Positions 52,647 through 62,090 of a stretch of DNA of 64,000 nucleotides are shown piece after piece. The translations under genes and the position numbers were made by a program. The stretch comes from Wenyingzhuangia fucanilytica (GTDB taxonomy: Bacteria; Bacteroidota; Bacteroidia; Flavobacteriales; Flavobacteriaceae). Each line of letters starts with the position of its first letter. Position 1 is the stretch's first letter. The DNA lies in NCBI RefSeq assembly GCF_001697185.1, contig NZ_CP014224.1:3332501-3396500 (forward strand). The letters are read 5' to 3'. Under the pieces are notes generated by a model. The model saw only the letters and a list, made by a program, of their open reading frames with translations, made no database searches and was not told where the DNA came from.

Positions 52647-54365
52647 ATGAGACATATTTCAGACAAAGAACACACCATCAATAAAAGATTACATAAATTA
52701 TATCCGCCAGAAATTGCAGATAGGGCAGTAGATAGCATCATCGATTTGATTTTTAAATACAAATCAAGAATAAAATCTACCCCTTATCAGTTAAGCGAAA
52801 AAGATGTGATTTTAATTACCTACGGAGATCAAGTTAATAAAGATTACGAACCTTCTTTGTTAACTTTAAAAGGTTTTATGGATAAGCATTTAAAAGGAAT
52901 TATCAATTCGGTTCATATTTTACCTTTTTATCCATATTCTTCTGATGATGGATTTTCAGTAGTAAATTATGGAGCTGTAGATCCTAAAATGGGATCATGG
53001 AGAGAAATTGAACAAATTAGTGGAGCGTATAGATTAATGGTTGATGGAGTTATCAATCATATTTCCCAATTTTCAGATTGGTTTAAGGCTTATTTGGCTG
53101 GTGACCCATATTTTCAAGATTTTTTTACAGAAGTAGATCCGTCTATAGATTTAAGCAAAGTAGTGAGGCCAAGAGCCTTGCCCTTGTTAAGTGAATTTGT
53201 AGATGATGCAGGAAAAACAAGGCATGTATGGACTACCTTTAGCAAAGATCAGGTAGATTTAAATTATAAAAGTCATAGAGTTTTAAGAAATGTATTAGAT
53301 GCCCTTTTTTATTATGTAGAAAAAGGAGCTACGCTAATTAGATTAGATGCGATTGCTTTTATATGGAAAGAAATTGGGACAGAGTGTGTGCATTTAGAAC
53401 AAACCCATGAACTGATTCAGCTGATGAGAGAAGTGTTGCACGAAGTAGCACCAGAGGTAATTATCATTACAGAAACCAATGTGCCTCACCACGAAAATGT
53501 TTCTTATTTTGGAAGTGGTGATGATGAAGCACAAATGGTTTATAATTTTGCTTTGCCTCCATTATTGGTACATTCTATTTTAACAGGAAATACCAAAACG
53601 CTAACAGAATGGGGAAAAACATTGACTTTGCCGAGTGATAAAGTCTGTTTCTTTAATTTTACTGCAAGTCATGACGGAATTGGATTAAGACCCATCAAAG
53701 GAATTTTAACAGAAGAAGAGGTTCAAAATTTAGGAGATACGGTAAAATCACACGGAGGTTTGGTGTCTTACAAAACTGATGCGGATGGAAGTCAAAGTCC
53801 ATATGAGCTAAATTGTAGTTATATAGATGCTTTAACACATCCTGATAAAGATGATGAGGTTCGATTTAAAAGAATGTTATTAGCTCAAGCTACTGTTCTT
53901 GCCATGCCCGGAGTTCCAGGAATTTATTTTCATTCCTTAGTAGGGTCAAGAAATTACAAAGATGGTGTAAAGCATTCTGGGGTAAATAGAACCATTAATA
54001 GAGAAAAATATCATATCGATTGGTTAGAAAAAGAATTGGCTACAGAAGGAACTTTGGCTAAAAAAATGTTAGAACGTTATAAAGCATTAATTGCTATTCG
54101 TATTCACGAACCTGCATTTAATCCTTTTGGAAAATTTGAGTTTTTAGAGTTAGGAAATCAACTTTTTGCGGTAGATCAGCATAGTGTAGATAATAAAGAA
54201 AGAATTGTAACCATACATAATTTTTCAGATAAAGAAGTGAGTTGTGAATTGCCAGAGAAAATTTCTTTAACCTTAAAGGATTTATTGGGTTCTAATACAG
54301 AAATTTCAACGAATTCTATCAGTTTAAAACCTTATCAATTAATGTGGTTAAAAGGAGAGTTATAG
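52647..54365 (+). CDS. GH13 subfamily 18 phosphorylase, probably glucosylglycerate phosphorylase
   Basis: 572 residues. TIM-barrel alpha-amylase-family enzyme: nucleophile Asp234 (LIRLDAIAF), acid/base Glu276 (ITETNVPHH), and SHDGIGLRP (341-349) with Asp343 as transition-state stabiliser. Subfamily 18 contains sucrose phosphorylases and the glucosylglycerate phosphorylases (E. coli YcjM has the latter activity). It would convert glucosylglycerate and phosphate to glucose-1-phosphate and glycerate. Last gene of the operon. Sucrose or sucrose-6-phosphate phosphorylase cannot be excluded without assay, but the other genes support glucosylglycerate. Confidence 0.8.
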   Translation: MRHISDKEHTINKRLHKLYPPEIADRAVDSIIDLIFKYKSRIKSTPYQLSEKDVILITYGDQVNKDYEPSLLTLKGFMDKHLKGIINSVHILPFYPYSSDDGFSVVNYGAVDPKMGSWREIEQISGAYRLMVDGVINHISQFSDWFKAYLAGDPYFQDFFTEVDPSIDLSKVVRPRALPLLSEFVDDAGKTRHVWTTFSKDQVDLNYKSHRVLRNVLDALFYYVEKGATLIRLDAIAFIWKEIGTECVHLEQTHELIQLMREVLHEVAPEVIIITETNVPHHENVSYFGSGDDEAQMVYNFALPPLLVHSILTGNTKTLTEWGKTLTLPSDKVCFFNFTASHDGIGLRPIKGILTEEEVQNLGDTVKSHGGLVSYKTDADGSQSPYELNCSYIDALTHPDKDDEVRFKRMLLAQATVLAMPGVPGIYFHSLVGSRNYKDGVKHSGVNRTINREKYHIDWLEKELATEGTLAKKMLERYKALIAIRIHEPAFNPFGKFEFLELGNQLFAVDQHSVDNKERIVTIHNFSDKEVSCELPEKISLTLKDLLGSNTEISTNSISLKPYQLMWLKGEL

Positions 54366-54447
54366 CGCTTATATTGATGTTAAACTTTTTTGAGAAATAA
54401 CATTTCGTTCTAAAGTCATTTTATATCTTTAAATAAAATCTTTAGAA

Positions 54448-55311
54448 ATGACTTTGTACCCAATAGAATCTGGAAACTTTATGCTAGATGGAGGAGCTAT
54501 GTTTGGTGTTGTGCCTAAGGCCATTTGGCAAAGAACCAATCCTGCAGACGCAACAAATAAAATAGATATTGGAATGCGTTGTTTGTTGATAGAGGATGGA
54601 GATCGATTAATTTTAATTGATACCGGTTTAGGAGATAAACAAGATGATAAATTTTTTAGCCATGTAAGTCCTTGGGGCGATTTTACTACAGATCTTTCTT
54701 TAGCAAAATATGGATTTCACAGAGATGATATTACAGATGTTTTTTTAACGCATTTACATTTTGATCATGTAGGTGGGGCTATTCAGTGGAATAAAGACAG
54801 AACTTTTTTAGAACCTGCATTTAAGAATGCAACTTTTTGGTCAAATGCCAATCATTGGCAATGGGCTACTGAGCCTAATCCTAGAGAAAAAGCATCATTT
54901 TTAACAGAGAATATCAATCCTATTCAAGAAAGTGGACAATTAAAATTTGTTTCGATTAGCGGAAATCAGAAAGCGCAGACATCAGAGCTAGGGTTTGGCA
55001 TCTTTTTTGCCGATGGACACACGGAAAAACAAATGATTCCTATGATTCAGTATAAAGGAAAAACAGTTGTTTTTATGGCCGATTTATTACCAACTATTGG
55101 GCATATTCCATTGCCGTATATCATGGGGTACGATACAAGACCTTTGTTGACTATGTCAGAAAAAGAATTATTTTTGAACGAAGCGGCAAAGAACGAATAC
55201 ATTTTGTTTATGCAGCACGACGCTCACAACGAGTTGTGTACAGTTCAGCAAACAGGAAAAGGAATAAGATTAAAAGAAACATATACATTTAACCAGATAT
55301 TTAATTCATGA
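54448..55311 (+). CDS. Metallo-beta-lactamase-fold hydrolase
   Basis: 287 residues. The metal motif HxHxDH is HLHFDH at 102-107, preceded by LIDTGLG (57-63), with further ligands in the middle and FMQHDAHN at the end. No signal peptide, so cytosolic. The family includes lactonases, esterases and other hydrolases. Its TGA overlaps the protease ATG (55308-55311), so the two genes are coupled. Substrate unknown. Confidence 0.85.
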   Translation: MTLYPIESGNFMLDGGAMFGVVPKAIWQRTNPADATNKIDIGMRCLLIEDGDRLILIDTGLGDKQDDKFFSHVSPWGDFTTDLSLAKYGFHRDDITDVFLTHLHFDHVGGAIQWNKDRTFLEPAFKNATFWSNANHWQWATEPNPREKASFLTENINPIQESGQLKFVSISGNQKAQTSELGFGIFFADGHTEKQMIPMIQYKGKTVVFMADLLPTIGHIPLPYIMGYDTRPLLTMSEKELFLNEAAKNEYILFMQHDAHNELCTVQQTGKGIRLKETYTFNQIFNS

Positions 55312-56972
55312 AATTATCAAAGATTATAGTAGTAACAGCAATAGGAGCTTTTTTAGTTAGTTGTAATTCTGTAAAAAGAATTGCAGTGCCAGAAGGAAAA
55401 GATACTTCTGTAATTATTCCAAGCAAACAAGTGTTTACAGAGCAGGATGTGCAAACTTGGTCTCATGCAGATTTGGCTACAGATTCAATTCCAGGAATTA
55501 GTTTGGAAAAAGCATATGAGTTTTTAAAAGATAGAAAAAGTGTACCTGTTATTGTAGCGGTAACAGATTCTGGTAGTGATATTACTCACGAAGATTTGGC
55601 GGCAAAAGTGTGGACAAATCCAAAAGAAATAGCAGGAAATGGTATTGATGATGATAAAAATGGATTTATTGATGATATACATGGATGGAACTTTTTAGGA
55701 TCTACATATGATGAAAATCTAGAATTAACAAGATTGTATCGTCAACAAAAACCATTGTATGAAGGTAAGACAGAGGCAGATTTTAAAAAGGAAAAAGATT
55801 TAAAAAAGTTTAAGGATTTTAAAGCTTTAGAAGAAGATTTTAAAAGCAACTTAGAGCGTGTTAAAAAAGGTCAGGCACAATACATGCAGTATGAGGACAT
55901 GTTAAAAGCTACAGATGTGGCCATGCAAAATTTAACAGGTAAAGAAGATTATACTTTAGAAGATTTAAAAGCAATTACTTCAACTTTTGATTTTGTGAAT
56001 TCTCAAAAGGAGATGGCAATTAAAATATTAGAGTCAGGAAGTTCTGTTGAAGAGCAATTAGAACAATTAGAACCAGCAGTTGATTATTATACCTCTCAAG
56101 TAAACTCGTACTATAACATTAACTTTAACGGAAGAGCTAAGTTAAATGATGATGGGTATTCTATGAAAACCAAAGTATATGGAGATAACAATGTAAAAGA
56201 TCAAGGCGATGATGAAATTCATGGAACACATGTTTCTGGAATTGTTTTGGCAGATAGAAATAATCATTTAGGAGTAAATGGAGTAGTTGATAATGCTTTG
56301 TTAATGGCTGTTCGTGTGGTTCCTAATGGAGATGAATACGATAAAGATGTTGCTTTAGGGATTAGATATGCTGTAGATAACGGAGCAAAAGTAATCAATA
56401 CCAGTTTTGGAAAAGGATACTCTCCAAATGCAGAGTGGGTGTATGATGCTATTAAATATGCAGCAAAAAAAGATGTGTTAATTGTAAATGCCGCAGGGAA
56501 TGATGGTCAGAATATTGATGAAAAGCCTAGTTATCCTAAAGATATAGAAAAAGGGGATAAAGAAGTTTCTGATAACTTCTTAACAGTTGGTGCTGCTACT
56601 CGTTTTTATAATGAAAATTTACCAGCAGATTTTACCAATTATGGAAAAGCAAATGTTGATGTGTTTGCTCCAGGGCATGATATTTATAATACAGTACCAA
56701 ATAATGGTTATAAAAGTTTAAGTGGAACATCAATGGCATCACCCGCTACAGCTGGAGTTGCTGCTTTAATTAGATCTTATTTTCCAGAATTATCAGCAAG
56801 TCAAGTAAAGCATATTATTATGAACTCTGGTACTCTAGTAAATTTAGAGGTATTGCTTCCAAAAGGAGAAGGAAAATTAGTGCCTTTTACAGAGCTGTCT
56901 AAAAGCGGAAGGATTGTAAATGCCTATAATGCTGTTAAAATGGCTGCAGAAATGGTAGCAAAGAAAAAATAA
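55308..56972 (+). CDS. Subtilase (S8) family serine protease, lipoprotein
   Basis: 554 residues. Lipobox LVSC (Cys19) after a signal peptide. The catalytic triad is Asp87 (VAVTDSGSD), His305 (HGTHVSG) and Ser475 (GTSMASPATAG). The Asp-to-His distance is about 218 residues, far above the usual 30-60, because of a charged helical insert at about 140-290 that looks like a coiled coil. The protein is probably surface-anchored or periplasmic. Coupled to the upstream hydrolase by the ATGA overlap; a terminator follows. Confidence 0.88.
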   Translation: MKLSKIIVVTAIGAFLVSCNSVKRIAVPEGKDTSVIIPSKQVFTEQDVQTWSHADLATDSIPGISLEKAYEFLKDRKSVPVIVAVTDSGSDITHEDLAAKVWTNPKEIAGNGIDDDKNGFIDDIHGWNFLGSTYDENLELTRLYRQQKPLYEGKTEADFKKEKDLKKFKDFKALEEDFKSNLERVKKGQAQYMQYEDMLKATDVAMQNLTGKEDYTLEDLKAITSTFDFVNSQKEMAIKILESGSSVEEQLEQLEPAVDYYTSQVNSYYNINFNGRAKLNDDGYSMKTKVYGDNNVKDQGDDEIHGTHVSGIVLADRNNHLGVNGVVDNALLMAVRVVPNGDEYDKDVALGIRYAVDNGAKVINTSFGKGYSPNAEWVYDAIKYAAKKDVLIVNAAGNDGQNIDEKPSYPKDIEKGDKEVSDNFLTVGAATRFYNENLPADFTNYGKANVDVFAPGHDIYNTVPNNGYKSLSGTSMASPATAGVAALIRSYFPELSASQVKHIIMNSGTLVNLEVLLPKGEGKLVPFTELSKSGRIVNAYNAVKMAAEMVAKKK

Positions 56973-56990
56973 AAATTAATTTAAATATTC

Positions 56991-57026
56991 TGCCAGTTTG
57001 TAAGTTTTATAAACTGGCATTTTTTT
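56991..57026 (+). terminator. Terminator of the hydrolase-protease unit
   Basis: TGCCAGTTT (56991-56999) pairs with AAACTGGCA (57011-57019), then a T-run. The M1 peptidase gene begins 7 bases after it. Confidence 0.85.
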
Positions 57027-57032
57027 AGAAAT

Positions 57033-58853
57033 ATGAAAAAAATATTTATTGTTTTAGGGTTGATGTCTGTCACTGTCAATGCTCAATATTGGCAACAAAA
57101 AGCAGATTATAAAATGGATATTGATATGGATGTAGCATCTTATCAATACACAGGTAAGCAGGAAATAAAGTATAAAAATAATTCTCCAGAAACACTAACA
57201 AAGGTTTATTATCATTTATATAATAATGCTTTTCAGCCTGGAAGTGCAATGGATATGAGAGTGCAAAATATACCAGATCCAAACGGGAGGTTGATTGTAA
57301 ATACCGGAACAGAAGAGGCTCCAGTAAATAAAAGCAAAATTTCATTATTGGTTCCAGAAGAGCAAGGATATATTAAAGTAAAGTCTTTAAAACAAAACGG
57401 TAAACCTTTAAAGTATGTTGTAGAAGGAACCATTTTAGAAGTAGAGTTGGCTAAGCCTATAAAGTCTGGTAAAAAGACTGAATTAACAATGGAATTTGTG
57501 GGGCAAGTTCCTTTGCAAGTTCGTAGGTCTGGGAGAGATAATGCAGAAGGAGTAGCTTTGTCTATGACTCAATGGTATCCTAAGTTAGCTGCTTATGATG
57601 ATGAAGGTTGGCATGCAAATCCATACATAGGAGCAGAGTTTTTTGCTGATTGGGGAGATTATGAAGTAAATATCACTATCGATAAAAATTATACTATTGG
57701 GGGTACTGGATATCTACAAAATATTGATGAAATAGGTCATGGATATGAAGACTCAGGAGATAAAGTAGATCAAAAAATAGTTGATGGAAAGTTAACTTGG
57801 CAATTTAAAGCTCCTAATGTTCACGATTTTTCTTGGGCTGCAGATCCAGGTTTTAAGCACTTAAAGCACAAAGTAGCTAATGGACCAGAAGTGCATTTAT
57901 TGTATAAAAGTTCTTTAGCCGAAGACCGAAAAGAGTCTTGGAATAAATTACCAAAAGTAATGGATGAGTTATTTGCTTTTTATCAAGATAGAGTAGGTGA
58001 GTATCCTTATAAGCAGTACAGTGTTATTCAAGGAGGTGATGGAGGAATGGAGTATGCTATGTGTACTTTAATTACTGGAGATAGAGACTATAGAAGTTTG
58101 GTGGGAGTAGTGGCTCACGAATTAGCTCATACTTGGTTTCAGTTTTTGTTAGCAAGTAATGAAACCAAACACGCTTGGCAGGATGAAGGTTTTACTACTT
58201 ACATTTCTACATTGATAGAAAACAAAATTTTTAATGGAGAAAACGAATTTGAAAACGTTTATAAGTCCTATGTGAATTTAGTAGGTTATGGAATTGAACA
58301 ACCATTAACCACCAATGGAGATGAATTTGATTATAGTTTTGGATATGGAGTATCTACCTATAATAAAGGGGCATTGTTTTTGCGTCAGTTAGAATATATT
58401 ATTGGAGAAAAAGCTTTTAATAACACGTTAAAAAAGTATTATAAAGAGTTTGTTTTTAAGCACCCTAAACCTCAAGATTTTATTAGAATTGCTGAAAAAG
58501 AAGCTAATATGGAGTTAGATTGGTATTTTAATCAATGGACTGAAACGACAAAAACTATAGATTACGAAGTTTTCCCATCTATTACAAATCAGGTAAATCT
58601 TCATAACAAAGGAACTATGGCTATGCCTGTTGAGGTTACGGTAATATATGAAGATGATAGTGAGGAGTTGTTTTATATTCCGTTAGCTAGAATGAGAGGG
58701 GAGAAAAAAATAAATGCGACAATATTAAAAGATTGGAATTGGACAAATCCTGTTTATACTTTTCCAGTTACAAAGGCTTTAAAAAAAGTAACGATAGACG
58801 TTGATAATAAAACAGCAGACATTAACAGAAAGAATAATGTTTGGCAAAAATAA
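57033..58853 (+). CDS. M1-family zinc metallopeptidase (aminopeptidase), exported
   Basis: 606 residues with the signal peptide MKKIFIVLGLMSVTVNAQ. The zinc site is HELAH (362-366) with the second Glu at 385 (QDEGFTTY), and the exopeptidase motif GGDGGMEYAM at about 334-343 takes the place of GAMEN. N-terminal beta-sandwich (about 20-210) and a C-terminal helical end near 450-600. It releases N-terminal amino acids from peptides in the periplasm. Standard bacteroidal M1 layout. Confidence 0.92.
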   Translation: MKKIFIVLGLMSVTVNAQYWQQKADYKMDIDMDVASYQYTGKQEIKYKNNSPETLTKVYYHLYNNAFQPGSAMDMRVQNIPDPNGRLIVNTGTEEAPVNKSKISLLVPEEQGYIKVKSLKQNGKPLKYVVEGTILEVELAKPIKSGKKTELTMEFVGQVPLQVRRSGRDNAEGVALSMTQWYPKLAAYDDEGWHANPYIGAEFFADWGDYEVNITIDKNYTIGGTGYLQNIDEIGHGYEDSGDKVDQKIVDGKLTWQFKAPNVHDFSWAADPGFKHLKHKVANGPEVHLLYKSSLAEDRKESWNKLPKVMDELFAFYQDRVGEYPYKQYSVIQGGDGGMEYAMCTLITGDRDYRSLVGVVAHELAHTWFQFLLASNETKHAWQDEGFTTYISTLIENKIFNGENEFENVYKSYVNLVGYGIEQPLTTNGDEFDYSFGYGVSTYNKGALFLRQLEYIIGEKAFNNTLKKYYKEFVFKHPKPQDFIRIAEKEANMELDWYFNQWTETTKTIDYEVFPSITNQVNLHNKGTMAMPVEVTVIYEDDSEELFYIPLARMRGEKKINATILKDWNWTNPVYTFPVTKALKKVTIDVDNKTADINRKNNVWQK

Positions 58854-58883
58854 TAATAGCTATAGGCTAACATAAAAAGAAAT

Positions 58884-59837
58884 ATGCCACAATCTAAAAA
58901 ACTACAAGAGTTACTTGGGATAGATTTACCATTTTTGGTAGCTCCTATGTTTTTGGTTTCTAATACAGCCATGGTTATTGCTGCAATGAATAGAGGTGCA
59001 GCAGGTTGTATTCCGGCACTTAATTACAGAAGAATTCCCGAGTTAAAGCAAGCGATTAGAGAAATGAAAGCTGCTAAAACACCAAATGGTGCATTTGGAA
59101 TTAATATTATTGTCAATCCATCAAATTTAAAATATAGAGAGCAACTTAAGGCTTGTTGTGATGAAGGAGTAGATTTTATTATTACATCTTTAGGAAGTCC
59201 AAGAGAGGTAATAGTAAAAGCCCGAAGAGCAGGTATAAAAGTTTTTTGTGATGTGGTTAATTTAGATCATGCTAAAAAAGCAGAAAAATTAGGTTGTGAT
59301 GCTTTAATAGCTGTGAATAATAGGGCTGGTGGACATAGAGGTGCTCATCCTCCCGAAGTGCTTATTAAAGAATTGGTAGAAAACACAAATCTTCCTGTAA
59401 TTTCTGCTGGAGGTATAGGGTCTAAGGAAGATTTAGACTTGGTTTTATCATACGGAGCGGCGGGAGCCTCAATAGGTAGTCCTTTTATTGCTTCAGAGGA
59501 ATCAACAGTATCAAGGGAGTATAAACAAGCTTGTGTAGATTATGGAGCAGAAGATATTGTAATGACTAAAAAAATATCAGGAACACCTTGTACGGTTATC
59601 AATACACCTTATGTTCAAAAAGTAGGTTTAGATGAAACTTGGTTAGAGAAAAAGCTACATAAATACGAGTTCTTAAAAAAGTGGATTAAGTTATTAAGGT
59701 ACTTAAAAGGAACTCAGGATGTTGTGAATTCAGCGCAAAAAGTAACCTATAAAAATGTTTGGGTGGCAGGACCAAGTATTCAGTATACTTCTAAAATTGA
59801 GCCTATTTCTAAAATAATAGATAGATTTGTAGTCTAA
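58884..59837 (+). CDS. Nitronate monooxygenase/NPD-type FMN flavoprotein
   Basis: 317 residues, one FMN TIM barrel. Early LPFLVAPMFLVSN, the NNRAGGHRGAHP block and GGIGSKEDLDLVLSYGAAGASIGSPF are the family signature. Members oxidise nitronates or reduce enoyl-type substrates. Located 30 bases after the M1 gene on the same strand, but functional linkage is not evident. Substrate unknown. Confidence 0.85.
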   Translation: MPQSKKLQELLGIDLPFLVAPMFLVSNTAMVIAAMNRGAAGCIPALNYRRIPELKQAIREMKAAKTPNGAFGINIIVNPSNLKYREQLKACCDEGVDFIITSLGSPREVIVKARRAGIKVFCDVVNLDHAKKAEKLGCDALIAVNNRAGGHRGAHPPEVLIKELVENTNLPVISAGGIGSKEDLDLVLSYGAAGASIGSPFIASEESTVSREYKQACVDYGAEDIVMTKKISGTPCTVINTPYVQKVGLDETWLEKKLHKYEFLKKWIKLLRYLKGTQDVVNSAQKVTYKNVWVAGPSIQYTSKIEPISKIIDRFVV

Positions 59838-59863
59838 GCACAATGCTATTAAATACAGAACGT

Positions 59864-59871
59864 TATATTTG
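59864..59871 (+). promoter_or_regulatory. -7 box (TATATTTG) of the PorW/SprE-like gene
   Basis: An exact TAnnTTTG match whose last G is also the G of the first in-frame GTG at 59871. The real start is therefore downstream. Confidence 0.55.
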
Positions 59872-59903
59872 TGTTTAGGGGAACTATTATATCTAATCAT
59901 TTA

Positions 59904-62057
59904 GTGAAACACTTTATTTTATTCATATCTATATTCTTTTTAGTCTCGTGTAGTACGAGTAAGGATAGATTTTTAAACAGAAAATTTCATGCTATGGTAA
60001 CCAAGTACAATGTATTGTACAATGGTAAGGTTGCCTATGAAAAGGGGTTAGAAAAAGTAGAAAGTACTTATAATGATGATTTTACTAATGTTTTACCCAT
60101 AGAACCATTTAGTTTTTATGCCGAAGAAAGAGATGATGAGGATACAGAGCCTATTGGTCAATCTGATTTTGAAAGGGCAGAGGAAAAAGCGGTAAAAGCC
60201 ATTCAAAAACACTCTATGTTAATTGATGGTGAAGAAAGAAATTCACAAATTGATGAAGCTTATTTATTATTAGGAAAATCTAGATATTATACCAAAAGAT
60301 TTACTCCTGCTTTAGAATCGTTTGAATATATCATCAAAAATTATCCAAGCGCTAGTTTGATTTACGAAACAGTAGTTTGGAGGGCAAAGAGCAATATTCA
60401 CACAGGAAATGTAAATTTTGGTAAAAAAGCATTACTTAGATTGTTAACGTCATCAAGATTAACAGATGAGGTGAGACAGCAGACGGAGTTAGGAGTGGTG
60501 ATGGCATATGAAAAGACTCCTGATAGCATTGAACAAAGAATTGCACATTTAGAGGCTTCTTTAGAGGCTGTTGATAAAGGGACTATGGCATCTAGAGCAG
60601 CTTTTGTTTTGGGGCAGCTTTATAGAGAAGTTGGAGATATTGAATCTTCTGATGAGTCTTTTGATAGGGTGATAGAAACAAAAAAAGGATTGTATAAATA
60701 TAAATTACAATCTAAGTTAGAAAAAATTAACAATCATATTGAGGATTATAGTACTCAAGAGTTTTTAGATGAGGTAAACCATTTAATCTTTATTAGAAAA
60801 AATAGACCTTACTTAAATAAATTACTCTTTCAAAAAGGGTTGATTTATGAAAATGCAGATTCAATTCAACTTGCTAAAAGTTATTATACTCAATCTATTG
60901 AAAAGTCTGAAAAAGACATTCATCAAAAAATGATTGCATATGAGCAATTAGGGGATATATCATACGGTGAAAAAGAATACAAATCTGCAAAATCTTATTA
61001 CGATAGTTTGATTGATGTTTCTAAAAATGAAAAATCTAATAGAGTAATTCGTATTAAAAGAAAATCTAACAGTTTAGAGAAAATAGTAACTACTATTGAG
61101 GCTGCAAATACCAATGACAGTTTGTTAAAAATTGCAAGTTTTAATGATGCTCAGGCAAACGCTTTTTTTCAAGATTATATTGATGAGCTAAAATTAGCTG
61201 AGAAAAACGAAAGGATAAAGCAATTAAAAGCATTGGCAGCACAAAATAAATTAACCAATAATGCTGGTGCAGATGGTTGGTATTTTTATAATAACAAGGT
61301 AAGGGCAGAGGGGAAAGCAGAGTTTCAAAAAAAATGGAAAGCCTCTAGAAGAGATGGTAATTGGTTTGCTTCTTCATTATTTACTTCAATTGGTTCTGCT
61401 AAAACAGAAACTGAGGCAAAAGATAGTGTTCAATCAACAAGTGTAAATAAGTACGATGTTGTTTATTATACTTCTCAAATTAATAAAGATCCTAAGTTTT
61501 TAGATAGTATTACGCAAATCAGAAATTTAAATTATTACGAGTTAGGAAATGCTTATTACAGTCAGTTAAAAGAAAAAGATTTAGCTATAGAAAAGCTAAA
61601 ACAATTAATAGCCTTTAACCCATCTGATGATTTAAAGATTGGAGCTTATTATAGGTTGTATAAGATTTATAAAGAAACTGGAGATGAGTTAAACGCTAAT
61701 GTATATCAACAAAAATTACAGAAAGAATATCCTAAGTCTTCATTCACAAAATTGGCTACGAATACTGATGATATAGCAGTAGATGATGAAGCAGAAAATG
61801 AATATATTAAATGTTACGAAACCATATATGATTTGTATACATTAAATTCATTTGATGCTGCTTTAGAAGAAATAAATTTAGCAAAAGTTAAATATGCAGA
61901 TACAGATTTAGCGCCAAAGTACGCATTGTTACATGCTTATATTATGGCTAAATTAGAAGGTAAAGAAGTGTTTAAAGAGTTGTTGGCAGAAATCAAATTA
62001 AGATATCCAAATACAGAGGAAGCAAAAAAAGCATTGGAGTTCTTAAATAATAATTAA
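59904..62057 (+). CDS. porW: TPR-repeat lipoprotein of the PorW/SprE family (type IX secretion)
   Basis: 717 residues from the GTG at 59904; the frame opens at 59871, but that GTG is inside the promoter. MKHFILFISIFFLVSC is a signal and lipobox (Cys16). The following SKDRFLNRKFHAMVTKYNVL matches the N-terminus of the PorW/SprE group. Tetratricopeptide-like helices span about 120-380 and the last 150 residues. SprE/PorW is a periplasmic component of the type IX secretion/gliding machine in Bacteroidota. No other por/gld gene is in the window. The SprE of Flavobacterium is longer, so this may be a shorter orthologue. Confidence 0.75.
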   Translation: MKHFILFISIFFLVSCSTSKDRFLNRKFHAMVTKYNVLYNGKVAYEKGLEKVESTYNDDFTNVLPIEPFSFYAEERDDEDTEPIGQSDFERAEEKAVKAIQKHSMLIDGEERNSQIDEAYLLLGKSRYYTKRFTPALESFEYIIKNYPSASLIYETVVWRAKSNIHTGNVNFGKKALLRLLTSSRLTDEVRQQTELGVVMAYEKTPDSIEQRIAHLEASLEAVDKGTMASRAAFVLGQLYREVGDIESSDESFDRVIETKKGLYKYKLQSKLEKINNHIEDYSTQEFLDEVNHLIFIRKNRPYLNKLLFQKGLIYENADSIQLAKSYYTQSIEKSEKDIHQKMIAYEQLGDISYGEKEYKSAKSYYDSLIDVSKNEKSNRVIRIKRKSNSLEKIVTTIEAANTNDSLLKIASFNDAQANAFFQDYIDELKLAEKNERIKQLKALAAQNKLTNNAGADGWYFYNNKVRAEGKAEFQKKWKASRRDGNWFASSLFTSIGSAKTETEAKDSVQSTSVNKYDVVYYTSQINKDPKFLDSITQIRNLNYYELGNAYYSQLKEKDLAIEKLKQLIAFNPSDDLKIGAYYRLYKIYKETGDELNANVYQQKLQKEYPKSSFTKLATNTDDIAVDDEAENEYIKCYETIYDLYTLNSFDAALEEINLAKVKYADTDLAPKYALLHAYIMAKLEGKEVFKELLAEIKLRYPNTEEAKKALEFLNNN

Positions 62058-62062
62058 CTTTG
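62034..62062 (+). promoter_or_regulatory. Promoter of the bactofilin-atp leader genes
   Basis: TTG at 62034-62036, 18 bases, then TAACTTTG at 62055-62062. It lies at the end of the PorW gene and 28 bases before the bactofilin ATG. Confidence 0.6.
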
Positions 62063-62090
62063 AGAAATAACTACTTAAATATTATAGGTT

